Positions 10,778 to 20,830 of a stretch of DNA of 64,000 nucleotides are shown piece after piece; position 1 is the stretch's first letter; every line of letters starts with the position of its first letter. Source of the DNA: Bifidobacterium criceti. GTDB taxonomy: Bacteria; Actinomycetota; Actinomycetes; Actinomycetales; Bifidobacteriaceae. A program made the translations under genes and the position numbers. Below the pieces are notes generated by a model. The model was given only the letters and a program-made list of their open reading frames with translations, ran no database searches and had not been told where the DNA came from. Location of the stretch: assembly GCF_002286935.1 (NCBI RefSeq), contig NZ_MVOH01000006.1, positions 350,653 through 414,652 on the forward strand, read 5' to 3'.

Positions 10778-11614
10778 TCACTCCTTAGTTTCCGATGCCG
10801 GTGCAGCGGTGGCGTCCTGGGAGACCGGGGCCTCGATCGGCTGATCGGCGCCGGTCTTCACCTGGTTCTGCTGGTTGCCACGCTGACCATTGCGCTGACC
10901 ACGGCGCGGGCGGCGATCGCCGCGGCGGCCGCCACGGTTGTTGCCCTGCTGTGCCTGCTGCTCTTCGAACTCACGCTCAGTCATGTCGCCCTTGTAGATC
11001 CACACCTTGACGCCGATGCGGCCATAGGTGGTCTTGGCCTCGAAGAAGCCGTAATCGATGAGGGCGCGGAGCGTCTGGAGCGGCACGCGACCTTCGCGGT
11101 AGAACTCCGAACGGCTCATTTCGGCACCGCCGAGACGGCCCGAGAGCTTGATTCGGATACCCTTCGCGCCGGCGCGCATCGCGTCCTGCTGGGCCTTGCG
11201 CATCGCGCGGCGGAAGGTCACGCGGTTCGTCAGCTGCTCGGCGATGCCCTGCGCGACGAGCTGGGCGTCGAGGGCCGGGTTCTTCACTTCGAAGATGTTG
11301 AGCTGGACCTGCTTGCCGGTGAGCTTCTCGAGCTTCGCGCGGACGCGCTCGGCTTCGGCGCCACGGCGGCCGATCACGATGCCCGGGCGGGCGGTGTGGA
11401 TGTCCACACGCACGCGGTCACGGGTGCGCTCGATGATGATGCGGGACACGCCTGCACGCTCGAGGTCCTTCGTCATCTCCTTGCGGATGGCGTCGTCTTC
11501 GAGCACGAAGTCGCGGTAGCGTTCGCCGGCCTTGTTGGAATCGGAGAACCACTTCGAACGATGGTCCTCAGTAATGCCCAGGCGATAGCCAAAGGGATTA
11601 ATCTTCTGACCCAT
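10778..11614 (-). CDS. rpsC: 30S ribosomal protein S3, long C-terminal tail
   Basis: The 278-residue protein has the KH domain ([20 protein letters not shown] at about 75-95) and the S3 C-domain with [20 protein letters not shown]. After residue 210 comes a 65-residue tail rich in Gly, Arg, Gln and Asn, absent from E. coli S3 but usual in Actinobacteria. S3 forms part of the mRNA entry helicase site with S4 and S5. It starts 2 nt after rplV. Confidence 0.98.
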   Translation of the reverse strand: MGQKINPFGYRLGITEDHRSKWFSDSNKAGERYRDFVLEDDAIRKEMTKDLERAGVSRIIIERTRDRVRVDIHTARPGIVIGRRGAEAERVRAKLEKLTGKQVQLNIFEVKNPALDAQLVAQGIAEQLTNRVTFRRAMRKAQQDAMRAGAKGIRIKLSGRLGGAEMSRSEFYREGRVPLQTLRALIDYGFFEAKTTYGRIGVKVWIYKGDMTEREFEEQQAQQGNNRGGRRGDRRPRRGQRNGQRGNQQNQVKTGADQPIEAPVSQDATAAPASETKE

Positions 11615-11616
11615 CT

Positions 11617-11976
11617 TTAGCGGGCTCCTTCCTTGGTGGCGACGACGACCGTGATGTGGCTCGTACGCTTGTTGATACGAGCGGCACGGCCCTGTGCACG
11701 AGCGCGGAAACGCTTGAGCGTCACGCCCTCATCCACATAGGTCTCCTTGATGTACAGGTCGTTCTCGCGGAACGGCTCGCCGGCCTTGTCGGCCTTCACG
11801 CGAGCGTTGGCGATTGCGCTTTCGAGGACCTTGAGCACCGGGGTGCTCGCGTCCTGCGGCGCGAACTTGAGGATGGTGATTGCTTCGGTCGCCTTCTTGC
11901 CTCGGATGAGGTTGACCATGCGGCGAGCCTTGCGCGGCGTCACGCGGACGTGACGGGCGATTGCTTTAGCTTCCAT
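11617..11976 (-). CDS. rplV: 50S ribosomal protein L22
   Basis: A 119-residue protein starting [20 protein letters not shown]. The extended hairpin that lines the exit tunnel contains [20 protein letters not shown]; changes in this loop give macrolide resistance in other bacteria. No alteration is evident here by eye. It lies 20 nt after rpsS. Confidence 0.98.
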   Translation of the reverse strand: MEAKAIARHVRVTPRKARRMVNLIRGKKATEAITILKFAPQDASTPVLKVLESAIANARVKADKAGEPFRENDLYIKETYVDEGVTLKRFRARAQGRAARINKRTSHITVVVATKEGAR

Positions 11977-11996
11977 GTGTCTTTACTCTCCTACTT

Positions 11997-12275
11997 TCAG
12001 CGGCGCGACTTCTTGTCGTCCTTGACGTGGCCCTTGAAGGTGCGCGTCGGGGCGAACTCACCGAGCTTGTGACCGACCATCGCTTCGGTGACGAACACCG
12101 GGACGTGCTTGCGGCCATCGTGAACTGCGAAGGTGTGTCCGATGAAATCAGGGGTGATCATCGAACGGCGCGACCACGTCTTGATGACGTTGTGCGTGCC
12201 CTTCTCATTCTGCTCGTCGACTTTCTTCTGCAGGTGGGCGTCGACGAAGGGGCCCTTCTTGATGCTACGAGTCAT
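11997..12275 (-). CDS. rpsS: 30S ribosomal protein S19
   Basis: The 92-residue protein starts [20 protein letters not shown] and contains [20 protein letters not shown] and [20 protein letters not shown]19 works with S13 in the 30S head near the tRNAs. It lies 15 nt after rplB. Confidence 0.98.
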   Translation of the reverse strand: MTRSIKKGPFVDAHLQKKVDEQNEKGTHNVIKTWSRRSMITPDFIGHTFAVHDGRKHVPVFVTEAMVGHKLGEFAPTRTFKGHVKDDKKSRR

Positions 12276-12290
12276 CTGTTCGACACTCCC

Positions 12291-13121
12291 TTACTTGCGG
12301 TTCTTGCCATTAGGACGACGACGAACGATCATCTTGTTCGAAGCCTTCTTCGGACGGCGAGTACGAACCTCACCCTTGCCCCACGGGGAGACCGGCGGCT
12401 TGCCGCCACGGGTGCGGCCACCATGCGGGTGGTCGACCGGGTTCATGGACTCACCACGCGTGATCGGGCGCTTGCCCATCCAACGCGCGCGGCCTGCCTT
12501 GCCGAGCTGGATGTTGGCGTGGTCGGAGTTGCCGACCTCACCGATCGTCGCGCGGCAGCGGGCATCCACGTTGCGGATTTCGCCCGACGGCATACGCAGC
12601 TGGGCATAGGCGCCATCCTTCGCGACAAGCTGGACGGCGGCACCGGCGGAACGGGCGATCTTCGCGCCGCCGAGCGGGCGGAGTTCGATCGCGTGCACGA
12701 TGGTACCGGTCGGGATGTTGCGCAGCGGGAGGTTGTTGCCCGGCTTGATGTCGGCCTTCGCACCGGTCTCGATGCGATCGCCCTGCTTGACGCCCTCCGG
12801 GGCGATGATGTAGCGCTTCTCGCCGTCGGCGTAGTGCAGCAGCGCGATGCGGGCGGAACGGTTCGGATCGTATTCGATCTCGGCGACCGTCGCCGGCACG
12901 CCGTCCTTGTCCCAACGCTTGAAGTCGATGAGACGGTACTGGCGCTTGTGGCCGCCGCCACGATGGCGGGAGGTCATGCGGCCGTACGAGTTGCGGCCGC
13001 CAGTTTTGCTGTTCTTGCGTACGAGCGACTTCTCAGGCGTGCGGCGCGTGAGGTCGGAGAAATCCGACACGGACGCGTTGCGACGGCCAGGAGTGGTCGG
13101 CTTATAAACGCGGATAGCCAT
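12291..13121 (-). CDS. rplB: 50S ribosomal protein L2
   Basis: The 276-residue product has the RNA-binding core ([20 protein letters not shown]) and the C-terminal [20 protein letters not shown], with the conserved histidine near the peptidyl transferase centre. L2 is required for subunit association and catalysis. The length matches the family (273-280). The gene starts 36 nt after rplW. Confidence 0.98.
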   Translation of the reverse strand: MAIRVYKPTTPGRRNASVSDFSDLTRRTPEKSLVRKNSKTGGRNSYGRMTSRHRGGGHKRQYRLIDFKRWDKDGVPATVAEIEYDPNRSARIALLHYADGEKRYIIAPEGVKQGDRIETGAKADIKPGNNLPLRNIPTGTIVHAIELRPLGGAKIARSAGAAVQLVAKDGAYAQLRMPSGEIRNVDARCRATIGEVGNSDHANIQLGKAGRARWMGKRPITRGESMNPVDHPHGGRTRGGKPPVSPWGKGEVRTRRPKKASNKMIVRRRPNGKNRK

Positions 13122-13157
13122 AATCTAGTTCTTCCTTTAACTTTTGTCGGCTAACCT

Positions 13158-13454
13158 TCAGTTACCGAAGATGTCGATCGACTGGCCCTCGGCGACGGTC
13201 ACGATCGCGCGCTTCTCATTGGCGCGGCGGCCGTAGCCGGTGCGGGTGCGCGTGCGCTTGCCTGCACGGTTGAGGGTGTTGACGTTCGTCACCTTGACTT
13301 TGAAGATCTCCTCGATGGCCTGCTTGATCTGCACCTTGTTCGCGTCCGGGGCGACCACGAAGGTGTACTGACCCATATCGGACAGGGCGTAGCTCTTCTC
13401 AGAGACGACGGGCTTGAGGATGATGTCGTGGGCTGGCTTGTGAACTGCGACCAT
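13158..13454 (-). CDS. rplW: 50S ribosomal protein L23
   Basis: The product has 98 residues from ATG 13454 ([20 protein letters not shown]). The frame is open 53 codons further upstream, inside rplD, without L23 similarity. The central [20 protein letters not shown] is typical. L23 is the main docking protein for trigger factor and SRP at the tunnel exit. The start lies 5 nt after the rplD stop. Confidence 0.98.
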   Translation of the reverse strand: MVAVHKPAHDIILKPVVSEKSYALSDMGQYTFVVAPDANKVQIKQAIEEIFKVKVTNVNTLNRAGKRTRTRTGYGRRANEKRAIVTVAEGQSIDIFGN

Positions 13455-13459
13455 GAAAA

Positions 13460-14119
13460 TCAGGCCTCCTTTTCTGCCGGCTTCTTCGCCTCGAGGAACG
13501 CGTCGTAGCCTTCCTTCGAGAACACCACGTACTGGGCCGTGACGACGTCGTACGTGTTGAGCTGATCGGCGAAGATCGGGTGAACAGTAGGAATATTGCG
13601 CACGGAGAGCCACTCGTTGATGTTGTCACGAGAAAGCACCACGGTCGTGAAGTTGTCGGCGACGATCGGCGTGAGTGCGGCAAGCGCGGCCTTCGTCGAC
13701 GGCTCGGTGATGCCGAAGTCGACGACGGCGACGCGACCGTTGTTCGCACGGTCGGACAGCACGTACTTGAGTGCGGCCGCCTTCATCTTCTTCGGGGTGC
13801 GCTGGCTGTAGTCACGCGGAACCGGTCCGTGGACGACGCCGCCGTGGTACCACTGCGGAGCGCGGATCGAACCCTGGCGGGCGCGGCCGGTGCCCTTCTG
13901 CTTCCACGGCTTGCGGCCGCCACCGGACACCTTCGCGCGGTTCTTGACCGCGTGCGTGCCCTGACGCGCGGCGGCGAGCTGCGCGACGACGACCTGGTGG
14001 ATGAGCGGGACGTGCTGCTCGACCTCTTCGGCGGTGAAGCCGAAGAAATCAGCGGGCGCGTCGACCGAGCCAGCTGCCTGGCCCTTGTTGTCGGTGACGT
14101 TCAGAGTAACGTTTGCCAT
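13460..14119 (-). CDS. rplD: 50S ribosomal protein L4
   Basis: The 219-residue protein has the long tunnel loop with [20 protein letters not shown], then [21 protein letters not shown]4 contributes to the tunnel constriction and in E. coli autoregulates the S10 operon. Here no matching leader element was recognised. It starts 6 nt after rplC. Confidence 0.98.
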   Translation of the reverse strand: MANVTLNVTDNKGQAAGSVDAPADFFGFTAEEVEQHVPLIHQVVVAQLAAARQGTHAVKNRAKVSGGGRKPWKQKGTGRARQGSIRAPQWYHGGVVHGPVPRDYSQRTPKKMKAAALKYVLSDRANNGRVAVVDFGITEPSTKAALAALTPIVADNFTTVVLSRDNINEWLSVRNIPTVHPIFADQLNTYDVVTAQYVVFSKEGYDAFLEAKKPAEKEA

Positions 14120-14125
14120 GATCTA

Positions 14126-14773
14126 TCAGGCTCCCTTCACTGCAGAACGGACGAGCACGATGCCACCCTTCGGGCCCGGGATGGCGCCCTTGATGGCGAT
14201 GACGCCGTTCTCAACGTCCGAGGAGACCACGGTGAGGTTGAGGACGGTGTTCGTGGCGTGGCCCATGCGGCCAGCCATGCGCTTGCCCTTGAGAATACGG
14301 CTCGGAGTCGCGCATGCGCCGACCGAACCCGGACGGCGTTCGTTCTTGTGGGAACCGTGCGTACGGCGGTAGGACTTGAAGCCCCAGCGCTTGATCGTGC
14401 CGGCGAAGCCCTTGCCCTTCGTCGTGCCGGTCACGTCGACCTGCGCGCCTTCCGGGAAGAGTTCGGCGGTGAGTTCCTGACCCGGCTGGAAGTCCTCGAC
14501 GTTGTCGGTGCGGACCTCAGCGAGGTGACGGCGCGGCGTGACGCCGGCCTTCGCGAAGTGGCCGGCGAGCGGCTTCGTGACCTTGCGCGGGTCGATCTGG
14601 CCATAGCCGAGCTGGACGGCCTTGTAGCCGTCGGTCTCTTCGTTCTTGACTGCGGTCACGACGTTCGTGGAGACGTCCACGAGCGTGACGGGGACGAAGA
14701 ATCCGTTTTCGTCCCAAACCTGCGACATACCGAGCTTCTTGCCCAGCAGCGCGGTGCGATTGTTGTTCGACAT
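14126..14773 (-). CDS. rplC: 50S ribosomal protein L3
   Basis: The 215-residue protein starts [20 protein letters not shown] and has [20 protein letters not shown] plus [20 protein letters not shown], the extension that reaches the peptidyl transferase centre and is methylated on Gln in some bacteria. It lies 17 nt after rpsJ. Confidence 0.98.
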   Translation of the reverse strand: MSNNNRTALLGKKLGMSQVWDENGFFVPVTLVDVSTNVVTAVKNEETDGYKAVQLGYGQIDPRKVTKPLAGHFAKAGVTPRRHLAEVRTDNVEDFQPGQELTAELFPEGAQVDVTGTTKGKGFAGTIKRWGFKSYRRTHGSHKNERRPGSVGACATPSRILKGKRMAGRMGHATNTVLNLTVVSSDVENGVIAIKGAIPGPKGGIVLVRSAVKGA

Positions 14774-14790
14774 AGCGGTCCCTCCTCCCT

Positions 14791-15099
14791 TTACAGCTTG
14801 ATCTCGATGTTGACGTCCGCAGGCAGATCAATATGCATGAGGGAGTCCACAGCCTTCGGGGTGGGATCCACAATATCGATGAGACGCTTGTGAGTGCGCA
14901 TCTCGAAATGCTCGCGGGAATCCTTGTACTTATGCGGAGAACGGATGACGCAGTACACGTTCTTCTCCGTCGGGAGCGGAACCGGGCCAACCACAGTTGC
15001 ACCCGCGTTCGTCACCGTTTCGACGATTTTCTTCGCCGATTGGTCGATGACCTCATGGTCATAGGACTTAAGCCTGATGCGGATTTTCTGTCCCGCCAT
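14791..15099 (-). CDS. rpsJ: 30S ribosomal protein S10
   Basis: The 102-residue protein starts [20 protein letters not shown] and contains [20 protein letters not shown] and the [19 protein letters not shown] stretch. S10 is part of the 30S head and, as NusE, of antitermination complexes. It is the first gene of the long operon; the start is preceded by AAAGGGCGGAAGGC. Confidence 0.98.
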   Translation of the reverse strand: MAGQKIRIRLKSYDHEVIDQSAKKIVETVTNAGATVVGPVPLPTEKNVYCVIRSPHKYKDSREHFEMRTHKRLIDIVDPTPKAVDSLMHIDLPADVNIEIKL

Positions 15100-15411
15100 T
15101 GCCTTCCGCCCTTTCTAGCGATTCGTTGATTGTTGACACTAACCTGCTCGGGGCACCGGCGGGGAGCACCCAGAAGACGCACGTCTCCCGGCTGATCCAC
15201 ATCAGTGCGCGGCCACATGGCCCGTCCCATAAGGGATGGCCTGCGCCACGCTCGCTTTTTTGATTCCAATTTTGCGAGCCCTTTTCAGGCAACTGTTATA
15301 TTCAAGCACCACCCCCCTACATGATTCAATCCGGGCGTGTCGTTTCTTCGACGCTGAATTTTCACCCGTTCCTCTGGCGCGCCGACGCGCTCTTCCCTAC
15401 GCTTGGTGACC
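15100..15411. promoter_or_regulatory. S10-operon leader and divergent promoter region
   Basis: No gene is supported here. On the minus strand the leader is long (at least 120 nt) and can fold, for example GGCCATCCC with the GGGACGGGCC-like partner around 15219-15241. The AT-rich part at 15250-15310 is the likely S10 promoter region. The plus-strand promoter for the YwiC-like gene must lie in the same interval. No confident -35/-10 pair was found. Confidence 0.45.
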
Positions 15412-16260
15412 ATGCCGACACAAGATACACGCACCGCAACGCCGACGCGCGCGCACAGGACACGTTCGGCCCGCGATTGGGTCTCGACCGAGCCGGGCGC
15501 ATGGGCGATCGTCCTGTTCCCGTCACTCGCCGCATGGGTCGCGAGCGGTCCCACATGGACGTCGACGTGGCTCGTCGCACTGTGGGCCCTGTGTTATTGT
15601 GTGCAGTTCACGGCGGCACGGCTGTGCAAATCGCATATGCGCGCACGGTATGCCCTCCCGACGCTCGTCTACGCCGCCGCGCTCGCCGCGGCCGGTGTCC
15701 CCTTCGTCATCCTCCATCCTGGAATCCTGATATGGGCACCGCTCTACGTCGTCCTATGCGCACTGTCGCTGCTGTCATCATGGCTGCGCCGTGAGCGCAG
15801 TCTATGGGCGAACCTGTGCGCGGTGCTCGCGGCGTCGACGATGGCAATCGTCATTGTCCCCTTCGGTTCGAAATACGCGGCGACGTCGGCATCGGCGACC
15901 GACCACTTCCCCACCCACTTCCCCAATGCGCACGATGCGGCGATGTTCACCGGACTCGGCATCGAAATCGCGGCCGGCTTCGCGCTCGCGTTGTTCGGGT
16001 CGGTCCTCTTCGTCAAGACGATGATCCGTGAACGCGGCAGCCGCGTCTATCTGCACGCGAGCTGGACGTACCATGCGCTCCTCGTCGCGGTTGGTTACCT
16101 CGACGACTGGGCGTACATGGTGCTCGCGCTGCTGCTGCTCGCGCGCGCGGTCGCGCTGCCGCTCATCGCACGACGCAGGAAGGTCCCCGCGAAAGTCGTC
16201 GGCATCACGGAGACGATCGCGAGCCTCCTCATGCTCATCCTGATCCCCGTAGGCGCCTGA
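15412..16260 (+). CDS. YwiC-like integral membrane protein
   Basis: The 282-residue protein has about eight hydrophobic segments across its length. The early motif STEPGAWAIVLFPSLAAWVA resembles the EHGAW-type start of YwiC-like proteins, whose function is unknown. TTG (15403) and GTG (15406) codons just upstream are also possible starts, and no clear ribosome-binding site decides between them. It is transcribed divergently from the S10 operon and convergently with adhE. The family assignment rests on the N-terminal motif and topology only. Confidence 0.7.
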   Translation: MPTQDTRTATPTRAHRTRSARDWVSTEPGAWAIVLFPSLAAWVASGPTWTSTWLVALWALCYCVQFTAARLCKSHMRARYALPTLVYAAALAAAGVPFVILHPGILIWAPLYVVLCALSLLSSWLRRERSLWANLCAVLAASTMAIVIVPFGSKYAATSASATDHFPTHFPNAHDAAMFTGLGIEIAAGFALALFGSVLFVKTMIRERGSRVYLHASWTYHALLVAVGYLDDWAYMVLALLLLARAVALPLIARRRKVPAKVVGITETIASLLMLILIPVGA

Positions 16261-16358
16261 GCATACCCGTCCCATACCCGCGCACACCACATTCCGCACA
16301 ACGGTGCGCTGAGCGGACCGTCAGCATACCGGGGTGGGTATTCATATGGAATATATAC

Positions 16359-16404
16359 GACGACGGGCGTGGCCGGGCTTTGCTGCCCGGCCACACCCGT
16401 CGTC
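16359..16404 (-). terminator. adhE terminator
   Basis: GACGACGGGCGTGGCCGGGC (16359-16378) pairs with 16385-16404 across a 6-nt loop, a 20-bp stem with one mismatch. It lies 24 nt past the adhE stop and could also stop transcripts of the convergent YwiC-like gene. Confidence 0.8.
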
Positions 16405-16427
16405 AGTATGCATATGGAACAGGGACG

Positions 16428-19205
16428 TCAGATGCGCTGCGACGCTTCCTCGGTCGCGTCGACGCCTTCACGTTCGACGCGGATCTTGTGTCCTTCTTCC
16501 TGGGAGACGCCGTAGTACGCGGCGATCGCGATGTCCATCATGTCCTGGATCTGCGGGATGCGCGGGTTCGCGGGGGCGCACTGGTCCTCGTACGCGCGCA
16601 TGCCGATCTGTTCGAGGATCGACCAGAAGTAGTCTTCGTCGACACCGCAGTCCTGGAAGCTCTTGTTCATGCCGAGCTTGTTGTCGCGGTAGTCCTCGAC
16701 GGCCTTCGCGAGGTTCTCGACGCCTTCCGCAGCGGTCTTGCCCGGGTCGATGCCGAGGTTCTTCGCGATCTCCTGATAGCGTTCGGGGGCGATGTACTTG
16801 TTGTACTTCGGCCACGACGTCGGCTCCTGGGGGACCTGTCCGTTGTAGCGGATGACGTACGGCAGCAGGATCGAGTTCGTGCGTCCGTGCGCGATGTGGC
16901 ACAGCGCGCCAATCGTGTGCGCCATCGCGTGGCACATGCCGAGGAACGCGGAGCCGAACGCCATGCCGGCCATCGTCGCGGCGTTGTGCATCTTCTCCTG
17001 TGCCTTCGTCTTCGCGACGCCCGGTTCGCTGTTGACGGACTCGGCGAGGTTGTCCCAGATGAGCTTGGCCGCGTGGAGCGCCATGCCGTCGGTGAAGTCG
17101 TTCGCGTAGACGGAGACGTACGCCTCCATCGAGTGCGTGAGCGCGTCGAAGCCGGCGTCCGAGGCGAGGCGGCGCGGCTGCGTGCGTGCGAGCACCGGGT
17201 CGACGATCGCGACGGACGGCGTGAGCGCGTAGTCGGTGATCGGGTACTTGTAGCCGGTCTTGTGGTCGGTGATGACGGCGAACGGCGTGACTTCGGAGCC
17301 GGTGCCCGACGACGTCGGGATGCACACGAGCTTCGCCTTCTTGCCGAGCGGCGGGATCTTGAACGCGCGCTTGCGGATGTCGAAGAACTTCTCGCGCACG
17401 TCGGAGAACGCGATTTCCGGGTGCTCGTAGAGGAGCCACATGATCTTCGCCGCGTCCATCGGCGAGCCGCCGCCGACCGCGATGATCGTGTCCGGTTCGA
17501 ATTCGTCGCGCATCATCGCGGCGCCGCGCTCGACGGTCTCGACGCTCGGCTCCGGCTCGACGTAGTCGACGATGCGGAACGTCACGCGGTTCGAACGCGC
17601 GCGCAGCTGGTCGATGACCTTGTCGACGATGCCGAGCTGTTCCATGACCTTGTCGCACACGATGACGGCGCGCTCGATGCCGTACATGTCACGCAGGTAC
17701 TTGATCGCGTTCGGCTCGAAGTAGGTCTTTGCCGGGATCTTGAACCACTGCATGTTGTTGTTCCTCCGAGCGATGCGCTTGATGTTGAGCAGATTGATGG
17801 CCTGGACGTTGCCGGAAACCGAGTTGCCCCCGTAGGAGCCGCATCCGAGCGTGAGCGACGGCGCGATCGAGTTGTAGATGTCGCCAATGCCGCCGAGCGA
17901 GCTCGGCTGGTTCCAGATGATGCGGCATGCGTGCATGCGCAGGCCGTATTCACGCACAAGGTCGTCGTTGTTCGTGTGGATCGCCGCCGTGTGGCCGGCG
18001 CCGTGCTTGAGCATCTCCTCGCACATCTCGAAGCCCTGTTCTTTGTCCTCGAACTTGAGCACGGCGTGCACGGGGGCGAGCTTCTCCATCGTGAGCGGTT
18101 CGTTCTCGCCGACTTCGGCGCATTCGGCCGCGATGATCGTCGCGTCCTCGGGGATCTCGAATCCCGCTTCGTGCGCGATGTACTGCGGCGACTTGCCCGG
18201 GACGACCGAGTTGAGCTTCGGCGTCTGCCCCGAGTACGCGGTGCAGCCGAACATGTACTGTTCGAGCTTCGCCTTCTCCTCGTCGTTGACGAAGTACGCC
18301 TTGCGGCGCTTGAGTTCCTTGACGAGCGGATCGTAGATGTCCTTGTGCGCGATGATCGCCTGCTCGGTCGCGCAGATCATGCCGTAGTCGAAGTGCTTGG
18401 ACAGGATCAGGTCGTTCGCGACGCGCTGGACGTCGACGTTGGCGTCGACGTAGGCCGGGGCGTTGCCGGCGCCGACGCCGAGCGCCGGCTTGCCGGAGGA
18501 GTACGCGGCCTTGACCATGCCCGGGCCGCCGGTCGCGAGGATCGTCGCGATGCCGGGGTGCTTCATGAGCGCGCCGGTCGCCTCGATCGACGGATGCTCG
18601 ATCCACTGGATGCAGTTCTCGGGGGCGCCCGCCTCGATCGCCGCGTCGCGCACGATGCGCGCCGCCTCGACGGAGCTCTTCTGCGCGCCCGGATGGAAGC
18701 CGAACACGATCGGGCAACGCGTCTTGAGCGAGATGAGCGACTTGAAGATCGCCGTCGACGTCGGGTTCGTGACCGGGGTCACGCCCGCGACGACGCCGAC
18801 GGGTTCGGCGACTTCGTCGATGCCGAGGACGTCGTCCTCACGGATGATGCCGACCGTCTTCTGCCCGGCCATGTAGTTCGTGACATGCTCGCACGCGAAG
18901 ATGTTCTTCGTCGCCTTGTCCTCGACGAGACCGCGTCCCGTTTCATCGACCGCCATCTTGGCGAGCACGAGGTGCTTGTTGAGCGCGGAGACGGACGCCT
19001 TCGCGACGATGCGGTCGACCGTCTCCTGGTCAAGCTTCTCGAATTCGTCGAGCGCCTGCTTCGCTTTCGTGACGAGCGCGTCGACTTCGGCCTGTGCGGC
19101 CGCTTCCTTGTCCACAACAGGCGTCGCGGCCGGTGCGTGCTTCTCGGCTTCCTTCACGTCCTGTGCAGGGGCCTTCTGCGCATCGTCCTTGCGTGCTTCT
19201 GCCAT
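16428..19205 (-). CDS. adhE: Bifunctional acetaldehyde-CoA / alcohol dehydrogenase
   Basis: AdhE reduces acetyl-CoA to acetaldehyde and then to ethanol, reoxidising NADH in fermentation. The 925-residue frame has the aldehyde dehydrogenase half (about 40-480; catalytic cysteine in HFDYGMICATEQAIIAHKDI) and the iron-dependent alcohol dehydrogenase half (about 500-890) with the metal-site segments AGFDALTHSMEAYVSVYAND and MCHAMAHTIGALCHIAHG. It is about 30 residues longer than E. coli AdhE because of an Ala/Glu/Lys-rich N-terminus and a short C-terminal tail. AGGAGG precedes the ATG. It is monocistronic, closed by a strong hairpin. Confidence 0.98.
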   Translation of the reverse strand: MAEARKDDAQKAPAQDVKEAEKHAPAATPVVDKEAAAQAEVDALVTKAKQALDEFEKLDQETVDRIVAKASVSALNKHLVLAKMAVDETGRGLVEDKATKNIFACEHVTNYMAGQKTVGIIREDDVLGIDEVAEPVGVVAGVTPVTNPTSTAIFKSLISLKTRCPIVFGFHPGAQKSSVEAARIVRDAAIEAGAPENCIQWIEHPSIEATGALMKHPGIATILATGGPGMVKAAYSSGKPALGVGAGNAPAYVDANVDVQRVANDLILSKHFDYGMICATEQAIIAHKDIYDPLVKELKRRKAYFVNDEEKAKLEQYMFGCTAYSGQTPKLNSVVPGKSPQYIAHEAGFEIPEDATIIAAECAEVGENEPLTMEKLAPVHAVLKFEDKEQGFEMCEEMLKHGAGHTAAIHTNNDDLVREYGLRMHACRIIWNQPSSLGGIGDIYNSIAPSLTLGCGSYGGNSVSGNVQAINLLNIKRIARRNNNMQWFKIPAKTYFEPNAIKYLRDMYGIERAVIVCDKVMEQLGIVDKVIDQLRARSNRVTFRIVDYVEPEPSVETVERGAAMMRDEFEPDTIIAVGGGSPMDAAKIMWLLYEHPEIAFSDVREKFFDIRKRAFKIPPLGKKAKLVCIPTSSGTGSEVTPFAVITDHKTGYKYPITDYALTPSVAIVDPVLARTQPRRLASDAGFDALTHSMEAYVSVYANDFTDGMALHAAKLIWDNLAESVNSEPGVAKTKAQEKMHNAATMAGMAFGSAFLGMCHAMAHTIGALCHIAHGRTNSILLPYVIRYNGQVPQEPTSWPKYNKYIAPERYQEIAKNLGIDPGKTAAEGVENLAKAVEDYRDNKLGMNKSFQDCGVDEDYFWSILEQIGMRAYEDQCAPANPRIPQIQDMMDIAIAAYYGVSQEEGHKIRVEREGVDATEEASQRI

Positions 19206-19649
19206 GCGATCCTCCTAATAGAATCTGCTTTCGTGCGTTGGTCCCAACGCGTTCCTTCCCGCGTTGCGCGGGCGTCGCCGCCACCGCAACGTGGTGCTGT
19301 ACCCAATGTATCGAATGGCGCGCGACTTTGCCCCCGTGTGCCGTGTCGCCATTTCTTTGTTCTGTTCTGTGCCTTATTTGTTCGTTTCATTGTCGATATT
19401 GACATCATTCGCGTTGATTTCCGCTCAAATGACACATTTTGTTCGATTTTCCCCGCGCGCGAACAACACCGAAGACAGCCGTCGACGCCAACTTTTACAA
19501 AATCTCTTTACACATGTCATCCGTTTCGAAAATCTTCTGTAAAATGTTTTTTTAGAAGTGGTCGTTTTTGTTGACGACATGCCGTTTCCACCCCACCGAA
19601 AAACCCATCGTCGAACGACCCATTGTCCTCTGTGAGCGAAGGAGCCCCG
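19206..19649. other. Divergent intergenic region, adhE / ROK regulator
   Basis: These 444 nt contain no supported gene. The centre (19360-19560) is clearly AT-rich against its surroundings and should hold both promoters. I looked for a Rex-type operator and found no convincing inverted repeat. The ROK ribosome-binding site GCGAAGGAG lies at 19636-19644. Confidence 0.5.
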
Positions 19650-20762
19650 ATGACCACACTCGACCCCCTCCCGCTGTTGCCCGATGGCGCGCGCGAGATC
19701 CTCGCGCTGCTGTACACGCGCGAACCGTGCGCGAAACGCCGCATCGCCGACGAACTCGGCATCAGCGCGCCGACGCTCAACGCCCGTCTGCATGTTCTCG
19801 AGGAGGCGGGACTCATCACGGCCTCCGGCTTCGGGCAATCGACGGGCGGCCGCCGTGCGGTCACCTACACGTTCAACAGCCGCCGCCGTTGTGCGATCGG
19901 TGTCACGATCCGTTCGACCGAAATCGTATGCATCGCGCTCGGCCTTGACGGTGCGACGATCCGCGAACAGCACACGACGATCGCCGCGCACGCCGACGTT
20001 TCGTTCTACGGGCGCGCCGCGCACATCATCGACGCATTCGCCGCGCAGCTCGACGCCGACGGGGTGCCGCCGCTCGGCATCGGCCTCGCGGTGCCCGCGC
20101 ACATCAACGCGGCGAGCAGCCTCGACTACGACGCGATCGCCGCACGCGTCACGCTCCCCGTCACGCCGACCGAACGTTACTGTGCATACGCGCTCGCCGA
20201 ACTGCGCGTGCGCGCGCATCTGACGGACGCCGTGTGCCTGTTCCTCGGTAACCACATCGGCAGCGCCGTGCTGCAAGGCGGCGAGGCGCATACCGGCGCG
20301 CTCGAGCACATGCCGCTCGACCCGTCCGGGCCGGAATGCGAATGCGGCGCGAACGGCTGCCTCAACGTGTACTGTTCGTCCGCGAACCTGACCGAGGAGG
20401 GCGAAAGCCTGCCCGGTTTCTTCGGCGTGCTCGAGCAGGGCGAGCTGCACCACCGCGAACGTATGCGCGATTGGCTGTGCTCGATGGCGCATGCGATCGT
20501 CAACATCCGTGCCGTGTTCGCGGCCGACATCGTCCTGTGCGGACCGATCGCCGGATTCCTCGACAATACGGAGATCGCGCAGCTCGACCGCCTCGTCGCC
20601 GGCCATCCCGCCGCCGCACGACCGACGCCGCCCACGAACGCGCACGCCGCCTCCCCCCGACCGACGATCACGCGCGGCCTATGCGACATGTATCAGGACG
20701 CGGACGGCGCCGCGTTCGCAATCGTTCGCGACCATCTGCGCGCGTTGTCACTCATACGTTGA
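19650..20762 (+). CDS. ROK-family transcriptional regulator
   Basis: The 370-residue protein has an N-terminal winged helix (about 15-70: AKRRIADELGISAPTLNARL) and a sugar-kinase-like ROK domain (about 85-350). The zinc motif CECGANGCLNVYCS is intact. The phosphate-binding DxGxT of true ROK kinases is replaced by GVTIRST, so it is likely a regulator without kinase activity, as in NagC/XylR types. A proline/alanine-rich insert (HPAAARPTPPTNAHAASPRP) sits near the C-terminus. It lies 68 nt before glgX and faces away from adhE; its effector and targets cannot be read from the sequence. Confidence 0.85.
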   Translation: MTTLDPLPLLPDGAREILALLYTREPCAKRRIADELGISAPTLNARLHVLEEAGLITASGFGQSTGGRRAVTYTFNSRRRCAIGVTIRSTEIVCIALGLDGATIREQHTTIAAHADVSFYGRAAHIIDAFAAQLDADGVPPLGIGLAVPAHINAASSLDYDAIAARVTLPVTPTERYCAYALAELRVRAHLTDAVCLFLGNHIGSAVLQGGEAHTGALEHMPLDPSGPECECGANGCLNVYCSSANLTEEGESLPGFFGVLEQGELHHRERMRDWLCSMAHAIVNIRAVFAADIVLCGPIAGFLDNTEIAQLDRLVAGHPAAARPTPPTNAHAASPRPTITRGLCDMYQDADGAAFAIVRDHLRALSLIR

Positions 20763-20830
20763 CTCCGTTATATGCACCGATATCCACCGTTCATGCAACA
20801 ACCGTTGTCATCCACAGCGAACCGCATACA

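Noticed and set aside
16380..19574. 1064-residue frame opposite adhE
   Set aside because: An antisense by-product of the strong third-position GC bias; Arg/Asp/Val-rich with no domain, while adhE on the other strand is unmistakable.
19206..19649. Rex operator before adhE
   Set aside because: No TTGTGA-n6-TCACAA-like dyad was found; the AT-rich patch alone is not evidence.
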